Positions 5,987-7,349 of a stretch of DNA of 7,349 nt are shown piece after piece (position 1 is the stretch's first letter; every line of letters starts with the position of its first letter). Position numbers and translations under genes: made by a program. This DNA comes from Candidatus Hodarchaeota archaeon (GTDB lineage: Archaea > Asgardarchaeota > Heimdallarchaeia > Hodarchaeales > YT1-057), in the NCBI GenBank assembly GCA_016839955.1, contig JAEOTI010000292.1, positions 1 to 7,349 of the forward strand, given 5' to 3'. The notes below the pieces were generated by a model that saw nothing but the letters and a program-made list of their open reading frames with translations, had not been told where the DNA came from and made no database searches.

Positions 5987-6920
5987 AGTTGAGCGAATAT
6001 GAACTAGTTGTATAATTGTTTCGAAGGATTACCTCATTATTCTGGTATTTTGTGGCTAATTGACCACAATTTGAACCAATTTGATTCTCTTCCCAATCAC
6101 CAATGCTTATAAGTGTTTCAAAGCCTAATTGTTGAATTTCTTGTGCTAAGGGGATGTATTCTTCATTTTCTTCCGAGATTCCACTTTGAATATTATTCGC
6201 AAGAGCTTTATTAGTTGGATTTACTGGTGTGAGTTTTACAAAGAATTTTGAGGGATTAAAAGTTTCAGAGAGGATTGTAGGGTCTACAATAGACCTTGTT
6301 GATACAGCAAAGTTCAATGTAACTTTGCGATCTCCTTCCTTAAACCATTTCTCACCATAAGCATTAATTTCAGTTAAACTCCATATATTTCTGGTTATCC
6401 ATTCATATCTTGTGTCTTCATCCGTCGAATGAACAGAAAATTGTAATTGGAATTGTCCATTTGAGTAGTAATTGTCCTTAATAGCAAGTAGTTCATCAAA
6501 AAAATGATTGGCGCTCTTTGGAGCTATCGTACTAAGACAGGGCATTAAACCGGGAGCATTATATTTTTTAGGTAGTTCTTTAAGAACCTCTAATACAGCA
6601 TCATTTAAAGCAGGTTCTCCCATCCTAGCAAATTGTATTTTAAATTTATTAATTGGAATGTTGTTATTAGGGAAACGTCTACTAACAATATAATCTATTT
6701 GATGCATAAAATCATTTTTTGAGAGTTTTCCGTGATAGTAGTCGCCAGCATCGCAAATTTGACACTTCACTGGACATCCATATAAAGAAGAGATAATAAG
6801 AACCCATTTTTTTGGGATTTCACTCAATGCACTTTCCACAAATTCGATAACTTTTCCATCAATTTCTGCAACATATAAGATTGCTACCTCTTCTTTCCCA
6901 TATTTACCTAAGATTTCCAT
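5985..6920 (-). CDS. RlmN/Cfr-like radical SAM protein without the N-terminal RlmN domain
   Basis: A 311-residue radical SAM enzyme. Counting from the ATG at 6918-6920, CX3CX2C (C49, C53, C56 in GCPVKCQIC) binds the [4Fe-4S] cluster. MGEPALN (100-106) is the SAM-binding GEP motif in its RlmN form (MGEPLLN). LSTIAPK, LQFSVHSTDEDTR and LTPVNP follow the RlmN LSTSG, SLHA and LIPxNP blocks. SNCGQL (283-288) matches the RlmN ACGQL, whose cysteine carries the transferred methyl group; here it is C285. RlmN/Cfr methylate an adenine of 23S rRNA or tRNA. Two differences argue for another substrate or mechanism: the protein is about 70 residues shorter than RlmN, lacking its N-terminal domain, and the resolving cysteine (E. 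coli C118) aligns with I42. The start is supported by AGGCGG about 7 bases upstream. An in-frame ATG at 6999-7001 with AAAGG before it would add 27 residues and overlap the upstream gene by 14 bases. Confidence 0.88.
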   Translation of the reverse strand: MEILGKYGKEEVAILYVAEIDGKVIEFVESALSEIPKKWVLIISSLYGCPVKCQICDAGDYYHGKLSKNDFMHQIDYIVSRRFPNNNIPINKFKIQFARMGEPALNDAVLEVLKELPKKYNAPGLMPCLSTIAPKSANHFFDELLAIKDNYYSNGQFQLQFSVHSTDEDTRYEWITRNIWSLTEINAYGEKWFKEGDRKVTLNFAVSTRSIVDPTILSETFNPSKFFVKLTPVNPTNKALANNIQSGISEENEEYIPLAQEIQQLGFETLISIGDWEENQIGSNCGQLATKYQNNEVILRNNYTTSSYSLN

Positions 6921-6926
6921 TTTATA

Positions 6927-6933
6927 TCCGCCT
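6927..6933 (-). promoter_or_regulatory. Shine-Dalgarno-like AGGCGGA for the radical SAM gene
   Basis: On the - strand AGGCGGA has one mismatch to AGGAGGT and lies 6 bases before the ATG at 6920. It lies between the stop of the upstream flavoprotein gene (6988) and this start, as expected inside an operon. It supports the 311-residue form of the protein. Confidence 0.5.
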
Positions 6934-6987
6934 AAGAGGTTTTTCTTTAAAGAAATTGATGAATATTCAACAAGTCTGTAGTTGTTT

Positions 6988-7349
6988 TTAGCTGCTTTCA
7001 TTAATCCTTTTAGCGATTTCCATAGCTGCGAGAACACCATCTCCCATAGCAATTGAGAGATGTCTAAACTTAGCTCGTTTCATGTCCCCAATAAAGAATA
7101 AGTTTGACGATTTTGAAGGTGATTTAAATTCTTTATGTAGATCTGAGGATAAAAAATTAATATTCGGGGTTCTACCTATTGCTACAAGGATGATTTGCGC
7201 GTAAAGAATCTCAGTAGTATCCTTAGATTCAGCATAGAGTTTTATTGACTTTTCATCACTTTCAATCTTAACTGGCTTTTTTTCACAGAGAATTTGGATA
7301 TCACTTTGATGTTTTACTCTAGTCTGAAGAATTTCAAGGGCTTTACTAT
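6988..7349 (-). CDS. C-terminal part of a thioredoxin-reductase-like FAD/NAD(P)-dependent oxidoreductase (5' end outside window)
   Basis: Reading in from the right edge, an open frame gives 119 residues ending at TAA 6990-6988. The fragment begins just after the NAD(P)-binding fold (SKALEILQTRVKHQSDIQIL, as in TrxB RA..I...R). It continues through LVAIGRTPN (54-62), the conserved end of the pyridine-nucleotide domain, to NLFFIGDMKRAKFRHLSIAMGDGVLAAMEIAKRI (82-115). There, the GD contacts FAD and the FRH...A.GDG..AA block matches the thioredoxin reductase C-terminus. The catalytic CxxC, if present, would lie outside the window. It could reduce thioredoxin or glutaredoxin, or serve another acceptor. 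It precedes the radical SAM gene on the same strand by 67 bases (or overlaps it by 14 if the earlier start is used), so the two are probably co-transcribed. The frame is missed if only complete ATG-to-stop genes are considered. Confidence 0.85.
   Translation of the reverse strand, partial: SKALEILQTRVKHQSDIQILCEKKPVKIESDEKSIKLYAESKDTTEILYAQIILVAIGRTPNINFLSSDLHKEFKSPSKSSNLFFIGDMKRAKFRHLSIAMGDGVLAAMEIAKRINESS

Noticed and set aside
6508..6693. 61-codon + strand open frame inside the radical SAM gene
   Set aside because: It is antisense to conserved radical SAM motifs and is explained as a shadow of that gene.
6921..7052. Longer radical SAM protein beginning at 7052
   Set aside because: The extra 44 residues overlap the conserved C-terminus of the flavoprotein gene in another frame by 65 bases and have no family match. 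Starts at 6920 or, less likely, 7001 fit better.

Overview
The window is AT-rich, gene-dense DNA that I read as archaeal, most likely from an Asgard-type lineage (Loki-/Heimdall-like), with moderate confidence. The main pointer is the large surface protein at 1671-4085. It has a signal peptide, a long right-handed beta-helix, two beta-sandwich repeats of the 'WTP.D.NP ... NG..I..G.W ... D..GN..SD.V.VTI' type and a C-terminal membrane anchor ending in RRQN. From memory this architecture is very common in Asgard genomes, but it also occurs in other archaea. Shine-Dalgarno sites complementary to the usual 16S tail (AAGGAGGT, GGAG, GGTG) are present. No rRNA, tRNA, CRISPR array, transposase or phage gene was seen.

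Layout. The left part is on the + strand: the 3' end of an unrecognised gene (2-298), an unrecognised small cytosolic protein behind a perfect Shine-Dalgarno site (330-803), an iron-sulfur flavoprotein (Isf)-like FMN protein with a CX2CX2CX7C cluster motif (867-1436), and the beta-helix surface protein (1671-4085). The surface gene meets tail-to-tail, with a 4-base overlap of stop codons, a - strand class III aminotransferase resembling glutamate-1-semialdehyde aminomutase (4082-5401). Divergent from that is a stand-alone GyrI-like ligand-binding protein on the + strand (5512-5967). It in turn converges, across 17 bases carrying an 8-bp inverted repeat, on a - strand pair at the right edge: an RlmN/Cfr-like radical SAM protein (5985-6920) preceded by the C-terminal part of a thioredoxin-reductase-like flavoprotein (6988-7349, cut by the window).

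How the genes relate. Apart from the two unknown genes at the left and the flavoprotein/radical-SAM pair at the right, strands alternate and no large operon is visible. The Isf-like protein, the thioredoxin-reductase-like protein and the radical SAM enzyme fit an anaerobic redox lifestyle. The most interesting item is the radical SAM protein. It keeps the RlmN signature motifs, including the CGQL cysteine that carries the methyl group in RlmN. It lacks the N-terminal RlmN domain and has isoleucine where RlmN/Cfr has the cysteine that resolves the enzyme-RNA adduct. I saw no defence, mobile or secondary-metabolite system that could be called a new multi-gene system.
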